Shown piece after piece: positions 25,119-34,131 of a stretch of DNA of 64,000 nt. Position 1 is the stretch's first letter; every line of letters starts with the position of its first letter. Both the position numbers and the translations under genes were made by a program. The stretch covers positions 1 to 64,000 of the forward strand of contig CALXSJ010000006.1 of NCBI GenBank assembly GCA_944391115.1, in the 5' to 3' direction. The notes beneath the pieces are model-generated. The model had not been told where the DNA came from, ran no database searches, and was given only the letters and a program-made list of their open reading frames with translations. This DNA comes from an uncultured Victivallales bacterium. Its GTDB lineage: Bacteria > Verrucomicrobiota > Lentisphaeria > Victivallales > UBA1829.

Positions 25119-25800
25119 TGTTTTAACTCTTCTGCGGGAGAAAAATCCCCGTCTGGCGTTTTATCCGGTCTGGGACGCGCGGTTCCGCCGCTTCGGGCGC
25201 GTGGTTGATTTTGACGGCGGAAAACTGATTGCGCAGGCCCTTCGGGTGCCGATGCCGGAAAACGGGACGAAATACCTGACGGACATGCCGGAGCTGGAGA
25301 CTCCGGCGGAGCTTGCCGCGGCGCAGAATGCCCTGTTCGGCCAGACGCCCTGTCAGATCGGCATGTGCTGGGGCTGGAACAGCCGTCTGAACTGTCTGGA
25401 ATACCACCGTTCAAGCGAATTCAATATTGCGGCCGGGGATTTTGTGCTTCTGCTTGCCTCGCAGATGGATATGGAGGGCGATGAACTGCCTCCCGGCAGG
25501 ATAACGGCCTTTTATGTGCCGCGCAATACGGCGCTTGAGATTTATGCCACGACACTGCATTTCTGCCCGTGCCAGGTCAGCGATGACGGTTTCCGCTGTA
25601 TCGTGATCCTGCCGCGCGGCACCAATCGGCCATTGAAAGCGGAGCGTTCCGCCGTCGGGGACGGCCGCCTGCTGTGGTCGGAGAACAAATGGCTGATTGC
25701 CCATGAGGAGGCGCCGGCGGCAGGCCGCGGAGCATATCCCGGATTGCACGGAGAGAACTTTACGGTCAACCTGCCATTCCGCCGTGAGACGCCGGCCTGA
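25111..25800 (+). CDS. DUF4867-family protein
   Basis: 229 residues, no signal peptide or membrane segment. It resembles the DUF4867 family, small cytosolic proteins of sugar-utilisation operons without a proven activity. Recognisable parts are LTDMPELETPAELAAAQNALFG, MCWGWNSRLNCLEYHRSSEF and FYVPRNTALEIYATTLHFCPC, which read like a cupin-type beta barrel. Its ATG lies eight bases inside the isomerase gene, so the two are translationally coupled. The constant pairing with isomerases suggests an epimerase, mutarotase or isomerase role for the same sugar; this is only inference from context. The stop is 14 bases from the end of the convergent GH39-like gene. Confidence 0.75.
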   Translation: MSDVLTLLREKNPRLAFYPVWDARFRRFGRVVDFDGGKLIAQALRVPMPENGTKYLTDMPELETPAELAAAQNALFGQTPCQIGMCWGWNSRLNCLEYHRSSEFNIAAGDFVLLLASQMDMEGDELPPGRITAFYVPRNTALEIYATTLHFCPCQVSDDGFRCIVILPRGTNRPLKAERSAVGDGRLLWSENKWLIAHEEAPAAGRGAYPGLHGENFTVNLPFRRETPA

Positions 25801-25813
25801 AGCGGGAATTGAC

Positions 25814-27235
25814 TCAAAGCTCGTGGAAATGAACCGTTTTTCCGAGATCCAGCAGAAGCGGATGATCCAGAATCGGCATATTTTTCAGCAGGATGCTGTT
25901 GGCTCTCCGGCTTGTCATGGCTTCCGGGATTTCGTAAATGCCGCCGTCCATCATGTCGATCAGGCGGGGATTTTCATTCATCCCCGCGATTTCGATCGTG
26001 ACGGTGGATTCATAGGAAGTTGTCAGAATTTCCGAGGCATGCCAATAGGCAAATGCCGCAGCTCCGTTCGGTCTCCGGAATCCGTAATACATGAGATTTT
26101 CATACTGGTCATCCCGCCTTCCGATGCGCGGGGAATCGATGAATTTGATCATCACCGGCAGATGGGCGACGGTAAAACTGCCGTGAAACAGAGCCGCGAG
26201 CACCTGCATGGCCCGGTATGAGATTTTCGGCTCATAGTTCCCGATCATGTTGCCGCGTTCGTCCAGGTTGGCGCGGAGCAGTCCGAATCGGCCGTATTCC
26301 CGAACCTGCTTTACCGCCGCGTCTCCTTTTCCCTGAAGATCCTCGATCATGTCGACCGCGGAGAAGAAAGAGGTGAATTTCACATCGGAGGTCAGGGTCG
26401 TCAGAAGAAACCGGAGCAGAAAGGTGGCCTGCCTGCGTTCGTTCCATGCCCGGGAACACATTGCGCCCGCGCCGTCGCCGCGGGAGGGGCAGCCTGTTTC
26501 CCCCTGGATCAGCTCGATGTCTTTCCGGTAGAGATCCGTCAGGCCGCGCAGACTCCGGTAGCGCATGAGTTCTTCATTTTCATCCGGACAGTAATTGTGA
26601 TACGAGATCGCATCCACATAGTCGCCCGCGGAGGTCTTGAGGACTCCGCTGAGCCAGTCCAGCTTGTGAATGGTGAGGGCTCCGCCGATGATCTTTGCCG
26701 CCGGATCTCCTTCCCGGACCGCCTGTGCCGTAAGCTTCAGAAATTCGCCGTATTCCGCGGCATCGGCTCCGTGACTCCAGCAGGAATCGCCGTCCGGTTC
26801 GTTCCAGACCTCATACCAGCGGACGCGCCCGGCGAAATGACGGGCGACTGCGGCGGCATAGAGGCACCAGGCTGTGCGTTCCTCCCCGGTTTTCACCGGG
26901 GGACATCCGAATCCGCGGAATTTCTCTTTTGCCGCCTCCGTATAAAGCGCATTGCCGTAGCAGAGACACATCCACGGCTGGAGACCGCGCCGCAGAAGAT
27001 TGTCCACGATGGCATCCAGCCATGCAAAGTCGTACTCGTGCTTCCGCTTTTCCGTTTTCGCCCAGCCGGACTGGATGCGAACCCATTTGACGCCAAGCGC
27101 CGCAACCTGATCGTAAGCAAGTTCCGGGTCAAAGGCGTCCCGGTCCAGTTTTTCAAATCCGATCCCGAGCCTTGACGATGCGATATCCGAAGCGCAATAA
27201 GCCTGAACATCACCGATTTTTTTCAGACGTTCCAT
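25814..27235 (-). CDS. GH39-like clan GH-A glycosidase
   Basis: 473 residues, no signal peptide. TIM-barrel glycosidase of clan GH-A: opening strand GVKWVRIQSGWAKTE, acid/base Glu146 in WYEVWNEPDG, AISYHNYCPDENEE, nucleophile Glu246 in ELIQGETGCPS, then a C-terminal beta-sandwich. The spacing between the two Glu fits GH39 (beta-xylosidase or alpha-iduronidase type), but GH5 or GH30-like families cannot be excluded by eye. Cytosolic, so it probably acts on imported oligosaccharides. It is 84 bases downstream of the secreted unknown gene at 27320, separated from it by a hairpin (27271-27310), and may be the last gene of that operon. Confidence 0.75.
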   Translation of the reverse strand: MERLKKIGDVQAYCASDIASSRLGIGFEKLDRDAFDPELAYDQVAALGVKWVRIQSGWAKTEKRKHEYDFAWLDAIVDNLLRRGLQPWMCLCYGNALYTEAAKEKFRGFGCPPVKTGEERTAWCLYAAAVARHFAGRVRWYEVWNEPDGDSCWSHGADAAEYGEFLKLTAQAVREGDPAAKIIGGALTIHKLDWLSGVLKTSAGDYVDAISYHNYCPDENEELMRYRSLRGLTDLYRKDIELIQGETGCPSRGDGAGAMCSRAWNERRQATFLLRFLLTTLTSDVKFTSFFSAVDMIEDLQGKGDAAVKQVREYGRFGLLRANLDERGNMIGNYEPKISYRAMQVLAALFHGSFTVAHLPVMIKFIDSPRIGRRDDQYENLMYYGFRRPNGAAAFAYWHASEILTTSYESTVTIEIAGMNENPRLIDMMDGGIYEIPEAMTSRRANSILLKNMPILDHPLLLDLGKTVHFHEL

Positions 27236-27270
27236 TTTTTCTTCCCTGTGTTCTGATTGCTTTCCTGTTT

Positions 27271-27310
27271 CATCCGGCGGCGTGACGGCTGAAGCCGCGG
27301 CTGCCGGATG
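27271..27310 (-). terminator. Hairpin between unknown secreted gene and GH39-like gene
   Basis: CATCCGGC (27271-27278) pairs with GCCGGATG (27303-27310), with a further inner pairing of AGCCGCGGCT. There is no T run. It may act as a partial terminator or an mRNA processing/stability element within the operon. Confidence 0.35.
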
Positions 27311-27319
27311 CAGATGTCT

Positions 27320-28210
27320 TCACTCGAACTGAAACCATTCCGGATGCTCCTGAAGCATTTTCCGCGTTTCCGCATTGGTAACGGGGGCGCGCCGCTGCCA
27401 GACGCCGAAGCGGAATTGCCTGAAATCCGGTTTGATGTGAACCGTGATCCAGCTGAACGGCCCGTTTTTGACTTTGAGGAGAATCTTTTCCACATTTTTC
27501 CCGTCCGTCAGGAAGATGCACGGACCGCTTCCTTTTTCCGGGCTCGAACCGTCCAGTTCGCTGTCCTGCATGACAAACATCGTCTCCCCGGGCAGCGCGG
27601 GAATTTCCGTCTGCGACTGTTCGATCAGCCGTTTGTTTGTCTGCACCTGCCGGTGGTAGACGCCTGACCAGATCACGCCTTTCCGGTCCGCTTTCAGGGT
27701 GGACGGCTCGCAGGTAATGACAATCGAGAGATTCCGGATGGTGTCCAGGGAATCCTTCTGCGGCGAAACCGTGCACCAGAGCACCGGCGAATCTTTCCGC
27801 ATATACCAGTCCAGGCGGAGCTTGACGCCGTCAAAGCGCTGCTGGATGCTTCCCCCCGCGCGTCCGCTTTCCGTCCAGTTCGTGACATCGCCCTCCTTCG
27901 GCTGAATCAGATGTCCGGAGATCCCGTTGACACTCATCCGGAAAAAGTCCATGACCGGCCGGGAAAAACCGCCTTTTGGACGCGGACCGAAAAGACGGAG
28001 CTGCGTTTTCGGCGGAAATTTCATCTGCACATAACTCAGATCATAATCATTGAGACCATTGGAAATGGAGAGTTTTTCATTGATGCGGAGCGTGTTTGCT
28101 GCGGCGGTGGCGTGTTTCCCCTGCCGGACAGTCACTTCGCTTCCGTGAAGCAGAAGGGTTGCCGCGAGGAGCAGCGTTCCGCAGAGGAGCTTTCTTTCCC
28201 TTTGCGTCAT
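27320..28210 (-). CDS. Secreted protein of unknown function
   Basis: 296 residues with a signal peptide (hydrophobic core CGTLLLAATLLLHG). I do not recognise the family. The body is rich in beta-strand pattern (SISNGLNDYDLSYVQMKF, LRLDWYMRKDSPVLWCTVSP, RNLSIVITCEPSTL), suggesting a single large beta-sandwich such as a galactose-mutarotase-like or carbohydrate-binding fold; the C-terminus is RKMLQEHPEWFQFE. It begins three bases after the stop of the DUF4838 gene at 28214, so the two are co-translated, and it probably acts on the same extracellular glycan. It could be a glycan-binding partner or a small lyase/hydrolase. No catalytic motif is evident. Confidence 0.7.
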   Translation of the reverse strand: MTQRERKLLCGTLLLAATLLLHGSEVTVRQGKHATAAANTLRINEKLSISNGLNDYDLSYVQMKFPPKTQLRLFGPRPKGGFSRPVMDFFRMSVNGISGHLIQPKEGDVTNWTESGRAGGSIQQRFDGVKLRLDWYMRKDSPVLWCTVSPQKDSLDTIRNLSIVITCEPSTLKADRKGVIWSGVYHRQVQTNKRLIEQSQTEIPALPGETMFVMQDSELDGSSPEKGSGPCIFLTDGKNVEKILLKVKNGPFSWITVHIKPDFRQFRFGVWQRRAPVTNAETRKMLQEHPEWFQFE

Positions 28211-28213
28211 TTT

Positions 28214-30724
28214 TCATTCTCCTTTCCCGAGAAAGCGGATGAAGCCGTACATGTTCATATTATGATTGTTTCCGAGCGTCATGGCGGTTCCGGAATATTC
28301 TTTCGGATCGCCGGCTTTGTTGCGGACGATGTTGATCAGCCAGGAATCGTAGGGCTTCGGAGTTTTTCTGTTCAGATCGGCGTAGGGAATGAAAAACATG
28401 AAACGCCATGAGTTTTCATCATATTCTGCAATGGAGCGGAAGCCGGGAGAGGACCATTTCCCGTTGTAGGGCTTCCTGACCGGAATGAATTCCTGCGTGC
28501 CGAAATGGAGGTTGTTCAGCGGATCCGCGGCATAATGGAAAAGATGACTTTTTTCCAGCCCCGGCGAAATCAGGATTTCGACGCTGCAGTTTGTCCAGAC
28601 TCCTTTTCCCGGAACGACTTTCGGCGGATGCTGCATCCGCATGTATCCGTAAATGCCGTTTCCGTCCCATGCGAGCTTGGCCGTGACAGGGAACTGCGGC
28701 TTGTCGTCCGTTCCCCTGGGGTCGCGCATTTCCATCGGCGCGATTCCCTTCCAGAAGGCGGCATCCTTCTTGAAATCCAGGAAGACCTTTTCGCCGTTCA
28801 GAATCTGATGCACGCCGTACATCGGCCGCTCATAAACCAGACGCGTTTTCTGCTTCTGAATCGCCTTTTCCCATGGGTGGCGGAAAAGACGGACCCGTTT
28901 TCCTTCCACGCTCTCTTCCGGAACAGCCGCCTTCGCCTGTTTCAGGAAATTTTCCATTTTCTCATAGACGGAAACCGGATAAAGCGGCGTATCTTCCGCA
29001 GACGGCATATAATATTTGAGACAGGCTTCCATCAGGAGATCGTAAAAGCCTTTGACATACGGCGCCGCCTTGCCGTAGAACGGCTTCCAGTGTTCCTCCA
29101 TGGCTGCGGCAACGTTGAAATCCGGGTTCCACTGCGCTTTCGCGGCCGCGTAGTTGGAATAATAATACCACCATTCCAGAGAGCCGTACTGATCAATGAA
29201 AAGATTGTCGTTTCCGAGAGAGTCCCCCAGATCTTTGACCACATCGCCGGCAAAGGACGGCGCAAGGGCCCGTGCAAATTCAAATCCCGGGACGTTGTAG
29301 AGCCAGAGGGCGGCGACCGGACGGCCTCCGAGACACTCCTGCCATTCCCGGATGATTGTTTTCCAGGTTTCGGCGATGTTTCTGTTCCGGATTTTCTTCA
29401 TCCCGTAGTGACAGACGCAGAGTTCCACATTGTCGGGAAGCGCCCGCCATTTCGGATTCAGCGGAGCTCTGGTGTAATTGGAATAAGGCATCAGAATCAG
29501 TTTCTTTCCGGGAAATTCCTCTTTGATGCGTCGGGCAAAATACTGATTGAATCTTCCGTAAATGTCGCTGTAGGCATATCCCCGTCTGACCATTTCCGGC
29601 GTCAGAAGTTTTTCTCTGACGACAATGGGATGGGACGCCATTTCCGAGGGCGGCACGGACGTGTCGCATTGTCCGAATGGAATATATCCCTGCAGCAGAG
29701 TCGCCCGCGGCCAGCCGGCCGGATTGTCCCTGCCGTTGGAGGCGTAAAAGCGTTTCAGGGAGTCAATCAGGAGGTCGGCAAGACGGAGGTCCACGACGTT
29801 CAGGTAATTGCCGATGCCTTTGGGATCGTAATAGCGTTGTCCGCTTGCGGAGGTGGAAAAGAGAATGTCCATTTTGTCCGGATACGATTTCGCCAGCTTC
29901 AGGGGATTCGGGGCGTGGCCTGCCCAGAAGGAGGATCCGGATTCCATCCGCCAGCGCTCGAAGAACGGGACGGTGTCGGGATAACTGGTCTTTCCGATGA
30001 ATTCCCCGAGCAGCGGCTCCCACTTTTTCCTGTTTTTTTCTCCTGTCATGCACCAGTAAACCCATTTCGGCGTCCGCTGAATGAACCTTGGCGCATCGCT
30101 GTAGTGGAACGGTTCCAGGTTCAGGGTTCCGGTTTTCGGCCACAGGGAGCCGTATGGCCCGGGGAAAAAGAAGCGGCATCCGAGAATGCGTTCCGCGAAA
30201 TCGTATGCGCCCCACAGGGTGCCGCGGAAGGTTCTGCCGGAAAACCACGGAAAGCCGGGGATGGATTCCGAATCGCTTCCGACAATTGCGACTCCTCCGG
30301 GAAAAGTTGTAATTTCATATCCCTGCACCGGCTGCGCTTTCGCGGAAAGTCCGAGGTTTTTCGTCTGTTCGCTTTCCCCCAGAAAGAACAAAAGCGGATA
30401 TTTCTGTTTTGCCTGCTCCATTTCTTTGAGATCAAACACCTCCGGCTTTTCGCCTGTGCATTTTTCAAAGGCCTCCTGCAGAAGTTCCGCGGCGGGAAGA
30501 ACGGACATATTCGCCTTGTGGACGGTTTTTTCCCCGCACTGCCTGTCAATGACGATCGCAAAGCGGAGCTTCCCGTTTTCCACAAGAGTCAGTGGTTCAT
30601 GCCGGGGAGCTTTCCGGATCCTGACCGGGGTCAGCGCCGGATTTCTCAGATCGAATGCGGATGCCGTCAGCAGAAAAACGGCTGTCAGCAGAACGGATGA
30701 TGCATATTTTATGTTTCGGAACAT
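28214..30724 (-). CDS. Secreted DUF4838-family protein with CBM9-like C-terminus
   Basis: 836 residues; signal peptide in residues 1-23 (SSVLLTAVFLLTASA). The N-terminal domain carries ELLQEAFEKCTGEKPEVFDL, as in GH67/GH20-type N-terminal domains, then WGAYDFAERILGCRFFFPGPYG, the DUF4838 signature region, and a barrel-like core with ELCVCHYGMKK. From about residue 640 a CBM9-like sandwich follows (FLDFKKDAAFWKGI, AYLHY-type strands, VEILISPGLEKSHLFHYAADP). Substrate unknown; a secreted alpha-glycuronidase-like or hexosaminidase-like activity is an inference. It lies between the hairpin repeat plus pseudopilin upstream and the unknown secreted gene downstream. GGAGGGGAC precedes ATG 30724. Confidence 0.77.
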   Translation of the reverse strand: MFRNIKYASSVLLTAVFLLTASAFDLRNPALTPVRIRKAPRHEPLTLVENGKLRFAIVIDRQCGEKTVHKANMSVLPAAELLQEAFEKCTGEKPEVFDLKEMEQAKQKYPLLFFLGESEQTKNLGLSAKAQPVQGYEITTFPGGVAIVGSDSESIPGFPWFSGRTFRGTLWGAYDFAERILGCRFFFPGPYGSLWPKTGTLNLEPFHYSDAPRFIQRTPKWVYWCMTGEKNRKKWEPLLGEFIGKTSYPDTVPFFERWRMESGSSFWAGHAPNPLKLAKSYPDKMDILFSTSASGQRYYDPKGIGNYLNVVDLRLADLLIDSLKRFYASNGRDNPAGWPRATLLQGYIPFGQCDTSVPPSEMASHPIVVREKLLTPEMVRRGYAYSDIYGRFNQYFARRIKEEFPGKKLILMPYSNYTRAPLNPKWRALPDNVELCVCHYGMKKIRNRNIAETWKTIIREWQECLGGRPVAALWLYNVPGFEFARALAPSFAGDVVKDLGDSLGNDNLFIDQYGSLEWWYYYSNYAAAKAQWNPDFNVAAAMEEHWKPFYGKAAPYVKGFYDLLMEACLKYYMPSAEDTPLYPVSVYEKMENFLKQAKAAVPEESVEGKRVRLFRHPWEKAIQKQKTRLVYERPMYGVHQILNGEKVFLDFKKDAAFWKGIAPMEMRDPRGTDDKPQFPVTAKLAWDGNGIYGYMRMQHPPKVVPGKGVWTNCSVEILISPGLEKSHLFHYAADPLNNLHFGTQEFIPVRKPYNGKWSSPGFRSIAEYDENSWRFMFFIPYADLNRKTPKPYDSWLINIVRNKAGDPKEYSGTAMTLGNNHNMNMYGFIRFLGKGE

Positions 30725-30759
30725 TGTCCCCTCCTGTTTGATGATTTCTGTATCACTTT

Positions 30760-30914
30760 ATTCAAAAAAATTTAGGTTAATACCGCGATGCTCTGCATCG
30801 CCAAAAATTGCTTCGTGCAGGACTCTCAGTCCTGCCGCGGTCCAGCTGCGTAAGCTGGTCGCCGGAGGCGAAATCCCCAATACCGCGCATGCTTGCATCG
30901 CGGTAATTTATTTT
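30760..30914 (-). repeat. Hairpin-rich intergenic repeat, copy 1
   Basis: An element of about 155 bases bounded by perfect 11-bp inverted ends (taccgcgatgc 30781-30791, gcatcgcggta 30895-30905). Inside are short perfect hairpins: gcgatgc/gcatcgc (30785-30801), gcaggact/agtcctgc (30817-30835), ccagct/agctgg (30842-30858) and cgcc/ggcg (30860-30870). The flank ttcaaaaaaat is shared with copy 2. It fills the gap between a pseudopilin stop and the start of the DUF4838 gene. It could be a miniature mobile element or a transcribed regulatory or terminator structure. Confidence 0.8.
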
Positions 30915-30974
30915 TTCCCGCGCCTGTATCAATTCGTTTTTTCCCTGTTTTTCCAGTCTGCCGGGAGCGGCATC

Positions 30975-31703
30975 TCAGAAACGGCTTGCAAGTGTCAGCT
31001 CCCGGGGAACCCTGACAATGAAATAGTGTCCGTAAAGAATGGAGCTCCACTGTTTGTGGACATAACGCCACGGGACTCTGGCAACTTTCCGCAGTTCAAT
31101 ATGACCGTCAATGAACGAATACGCGCATTTCCCGTTGTGATCGAACCGGGGCGAGGATGTGTTGACGGTTTCATTGTGCAGGAGATGCTTGCTGTCGCCG
31201 CTGGTGTCGCCGAGGTAAAAGGCCCGCGAAGGGAACTGGAACGACGTCAGTTTCGGGCGTTCATATTCGAACAGTCCGAAATAATTGATTCCGTATGAGG
31301 TTCTTGGCCCGTAGGGATCGGAGAAGAAATCTTCATCCTTGTGCGCGGGACACCGGAAAAGATTGGAGGTCTGCCGGAGCGTCGAGCTGGCCATTGAACA
31401 GCCTGCTGGATCTTTGCGCAGCTTGTACAGCCGGGCAAAGGAATCCATCCAGTTGTTGGGAGAAAAGTTGACGGTTAGAACCATATCGCTGCCCGGAGAA
31501 AAATCGTTGTAGTCCATGCTGTAGGCGATCATTGCCATGGTGATCTGTTTGAGATTGCCGGAACATAAGGACTCCTTCGCGATGTCGCGCGCTTTGTTCA
31601 TGGCCGGCAGAAGCAGTCCCGCAAGGACTGCAAGGATGGCAATGACGACCAGAAGTTCAATCAGGGAAAAGTGGCTTTTTACAGGCGCAGAATCGTCTTG
31701 CAT
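30975..31703 (-). CDS. Pseudopilin-like protein, H-X9-DG type
   Basis: 242 residues. The leader MQDDSAPVKSH is followed by [18 protein letters not shown]; residue -1 is His, and Glu +5 is present. Family landmarks: LLPAMNKARDIAKES, Cys-x-x-Asn-Leu (LCSGNLKQIT), Cys-Pro (LFRCPAHKDED), and FDHNGKCAYSFIDGH, in which nine residues separate His and Asp-Gly. AGGAGAA precedes ATG 31703. It is the first gene of the group that continues, past the hairpin repeat, into the DUF4838 gene at 28214 and the unknown secreted gene. It is 78 bases downstream of the GntR/LacI regulator gene, which probably controls the set. Confidence 0.85.
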   Translation of the reverse strand: MQDDSAPVKSHFSLIELLVVIAILAVLAGLLLPAMNKARDIAKESLCSGNLKQITMAMIAYSMDYNDFSPGSDMVLTVNFSPNNWMDSFARLYKLRKDPAGCSMASSTLRQTSNLFRCPAHKDEDFFSDPYGPRTSYGINYFGLFEYERPKLTSFQFPSRAFYLGDTSGDSKHLLHNETVNTSSPRFDHNGKCAYSFIDGHIELRKVARVPWRYVHKQWSSILYGHYFIVRVPRELTLASRF

Positions 31704-31781
31704 AAGCAGTTCTCCTTCCTTTCGCCCCGCGGGGGATGGCGGGGCATGTTGTTATTTACCGTCATTTGCAGCAGAGCAGTT

Positions 31782-32933
31782 TCAGATTTCGATTGGAATC
31801 CTGTTCTGCGGAACGTCGAGTGCCGGCAGCACAGGATTTCCGGCTCCTTTTTTTGAAGACTCGCGTTCCAGAAACACGGGTTCCATCGGGATATCCTGCG
31901 GAGAAAAATATTCAGTCAGAAAGCATTTGACGCATTGCCGTCCGAGGGCGAACATGGGGAAAGAGAAGCAGGAAATCGGAAGCGTGCACTCCGGAACTTC
32001 AAAATTGCGGATCGATACGCAGGCCACCTCGTCAGGGATCGCCACCTCCATGCTTTCCAGGAGCTGGACCGTTGGAAGAATCAGTGCGGGATTGTTGAAA
32101 ATAATACTGTCAGCATGCGCCTCAAACAGCGCCTTGTGGAGATACGACCGCAGAATGGAACGCAATCTGCGTATTTCGTTTTTGTCCGTCTGAATGCCTT
32201 TCTGATAATCAAGCGGAATGAAGAGACGGGGGTCGAAGGCGCTTTTTTCTGTTCTCAGACAGGAAAAATACGCCTTGGATTCCTGTTCCGTCATATGGAA
32301 AATGATTGTCCGCTTTCTTTTCCGGAGCGTCAGATACCGGTGGCATCTGCAGACGATGTCCGGCAGATCGGCATGCAGGCGCTTCCAGTTCTGGATATAC
32401 GGAAGAATCATGGAACTGGCATTGCTGGTATTGGTGTCCACGCAAACCACTTTGCAGCGGTTTTCCGCCAGAATCGGCAGAATGGCGCGCCACCAGTTCA
32501 GCGTCAGAAGAATGATGCAGTCATCCGGCGTAAGCGAGCGGAAGGCGTCCAGATTGATGTGAGCGCGATTATGATCCGGAGTGCACAGAATGATCTCTGT
32601 CCGTATGCCGCCGGCATGTGCTTCCGTTGCAATTCCCTGAACAAACTCCGACCATGAGGAATCCAGCGAGGGGCCCGGCAGAACGATTTTCACCGATTTG
32701 CACTGCAGTGTGGGGTGACAGACAACCGTTCCTTTTCCCCGGATGCGGACCAGAAGCTTTTCGGATTCCAGCAAGTCCAGCGCCGCACGGACCGTTCCCC
32801 GGGAAACACCATGTTCCGCCGCAAGCTCCGTCTCTTTCGGAAGACGGGTGTCCGGGAGCCATTCCCCCCGGTGGACGGCACGGCGCCATTGCTCCGCAAG
32901 TGCGAGACTTTTCTGTTTTCTCTTCATACGCAT
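31782..32933 (-). CDS. GntR-HTH regulator with LacI-type sensor
   Basis: 383 residues. Residues about 8-72 are a GntR winged helix (LAEQWRRAVHRGEWLPDTRL, KETELAAEHGVSRGTVRAAL, RIRGKGTVV). The remainder is a periplasmic-binding-protein-like type I sensor as in LacI/GalR (KIVLPGPSLDSSWSEFVQGI, DDCIILLTLNWWRAILPIL, ALFEAHADSIIFNNPALILP, DEVACVSIRNFEVPECT). The overall plan is that of AraR from Bacillus subtilis. It senses a sugar or phosphosugar and probably represses the pseudopilin-DUF4838 operon directly downstream. It has its own promoter at 32963-32991. Two in-frame ATGs (32933, 32927) are possible starts. Confidence 0.85.
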   Translation of the reverse strand: MRMKRKQKSLALAEQWRRAVHRGEWLPDTRLPKETELAAEHGVSRGTVRAALDLLESEKLLVRIRGKGTVVCHPTLQCKSVKIVLPGPSLDSSWSEFVQGIATEAHAGGIRTEIILCTPDHNRAHINLDAFRSLTPDDCIILLTLNWWRAILPILAENRCKVVCVDTNTSNASSMILPYIQNWKRLHADLPDIVCRCHRYLTLRKRKRTIIFHMTEQESKAYFSCLRTEKSAFDPRLFIPLDYQKGIQTDKNEIRRLRSILRSYLHKALFEAHADSIIFNNPALILPTVQLLESMEVAIPDEVACVSIRNFEVPECTLPISCFSFPMFALGRQCVKCFLTEYFSPQDIPMEPVFLERESSKKGAGNPVLPALDVPQNRIPIEI

Positions 32934-32962
32934 TCAAGCCTGATATCCGAATCCTGCTCTAC

Positions 32963-32991
32963 ATTATAATTTGAACGGGAAGAAAAAACAA
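32963..32991 (-). promoter_or_regulatory. Promoter of GntR/LacI regulator
   Basis: Minus strand TTGTTT (32991-32986), 17-bp spacer, TATAAT (32968-32963), about 30 bases before the start at 32933. Confidence 0.6.
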
Positions 32992-33100
32992 GACATTTCC
33001 CCGGGGAAAAAATGCTTAATTTCCGTCAGGTACAGTTAAAAAAAGGCGTCAGGTTCATTTTTCAGGCGGACTTGTCATTCCAGTCATGCTCTCCAGCGAG

Positions 33101-33170
33101 TTCTGCGCGGTCCACCTGCGCAAGCCGGCCGCCGGAGGCGAAATCCCCGATGCGGGCGCATGCTCTGCAC
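33101..33170 (-). repeat. Hairpin-rich intergenic repeat, copy 3 (decayed)
   Basis: About 70 bases match the centre of copies 1 and 2 in the same orientation: gcggtcca, ctgcgcaag, gccgccggaggcgaaatccc, then gcgcatgc. The cgcc/ggcg mini-hairpin is kept; the outer inverted ends are not recognisable. It lies just downstream of the AraC gene stop (33180, -). Confidence 0.6.
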
Positions 33171-33179
33171 AGGGGCGCT

Positions 33180-34028
33180 TCATTGCCCGGGGGGCGGAAC
33201 GGCGGCGAAAAACGTGCCCTGCGCAGCCGGATTTGCCCGGCGGAAACTTGTCGGCGAATTTCCCGTGCAGCGGCGGAAGAAGTTCGAGAAATAGTATTCG
33301 CTGCTGAATTGAAGGCGCTCGGCGATTTCACGCACCGGCAGAGTGGAACCCAGCAGATAACGCGCCGCCTGCGCCGCCAGCTCTTTCTGCAGGAACGACT
33401 TGAGAGGCATGGAGAAATCGCGCGAGAAGTTGCGCGAAAGCCTCCCGCGGGAGAGACCCGCCACCTCCGCGAGCCGGTCGATGTCCAGGCGCGCGGAGAG
33501 ATTTTCCCGGATGAAGGTGAGCAGTTTTCCGTAGCGGACGGAAAGACTGGTCAGTTCCGCCGGACGGGAGCCGGAAGGAAGCGGCAGACAGGCAATGATG
33601 TTCCAGAGAAAGGCTTCCGTTTCGCAGATCTTCCGCCATTCCGGAGCTCCCGAGATATTGCCGACGATCCGGTTGATCTCCTCAGTTTCGAGCGGGAACT
33701 CCCGGCAGTGTTTCTCCTTTTCAAAAAGATCGACGCCGGGAAGGACGGAAAGATTGAAATGGCAGCTCAAAAACTGCAGTCCCGGCTGGAAATCGAACCT
33801 GAGATCAAGCGCCTCCGGCATGAAGAGCCCGACACCAGGGCGCAACCGGAAGCATTCGGACGAGGTGTGATTCCGCACCTCTCCTTCTCCTGAACGGACC
33901 AGAAAGATCCGGTTGAAGAAATGGACGTTCCTTCCGCGCCAGGCAAAGTCGGCGTAGGCAAGCTGATGCAGTTCCAGACGAATCATATTGTGTATGGCGC
34001 GCCACTGGAAATTTTCCGTCAACGGCAT
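33180..34028 (-). CDS. AraC-family transcriptional regulator
   Basis: 282 residues from ATG 34028 (AAGGATAT upstream). The N-terminal sensor includes FNRIFLVRSGEGEVRNHTS and CFRLRPGVGLFMPEALDL, a cupin pattern. The C-terminal twin HTH is ARLDIDRLAEVAGLSRGRLSRNFSRDF, then PVREIAERLQFSSEYYFSNFFRRCTGNSPTSFR split over two helices. It diverges from the GH116 gene (103 bases between starts), which is its likely target; the shared gap contains TATAAT at 34082-34087 towards GH116. The inducer is unknown, possibly a beta-glucoside or xyloside. Confidence 0.87.
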   Translation of the reverse strand: MPLTENFQWRAIHNMIRLELHQLAYADFAWRGRNVHFFNRIFLVRSGEGEVRNHTSSECFRLRPGVGLFMPEALDLRFDFQPGLQFLSCHFNLSVLPGVDLFEKEKHCREFPLETEEINRIVGNISGAPEWRKICETEAFLWNIIACLPLPSGSRPAELTSLSVRYGKLLTFIRENLSARLDIDRLAEVAGLSRGRLSRNFSRDFSMPLKSFLQKELAAQAARYLLGSTLPVREIAERLQFSSEYYFSNFFRRCTGNSPTSFRRANPAAQGTFFAAVPPPGQ

Positions 34029-34131
34029 AAAATCATATCCTTACGGCCTGTTTTTGCATTCCTTTTTTCTTCTATCCTGTGTATAATAATATGCAGTTGC
34101 AAAAAATCAATCAGAAAAGGAGTTTTTTGCC

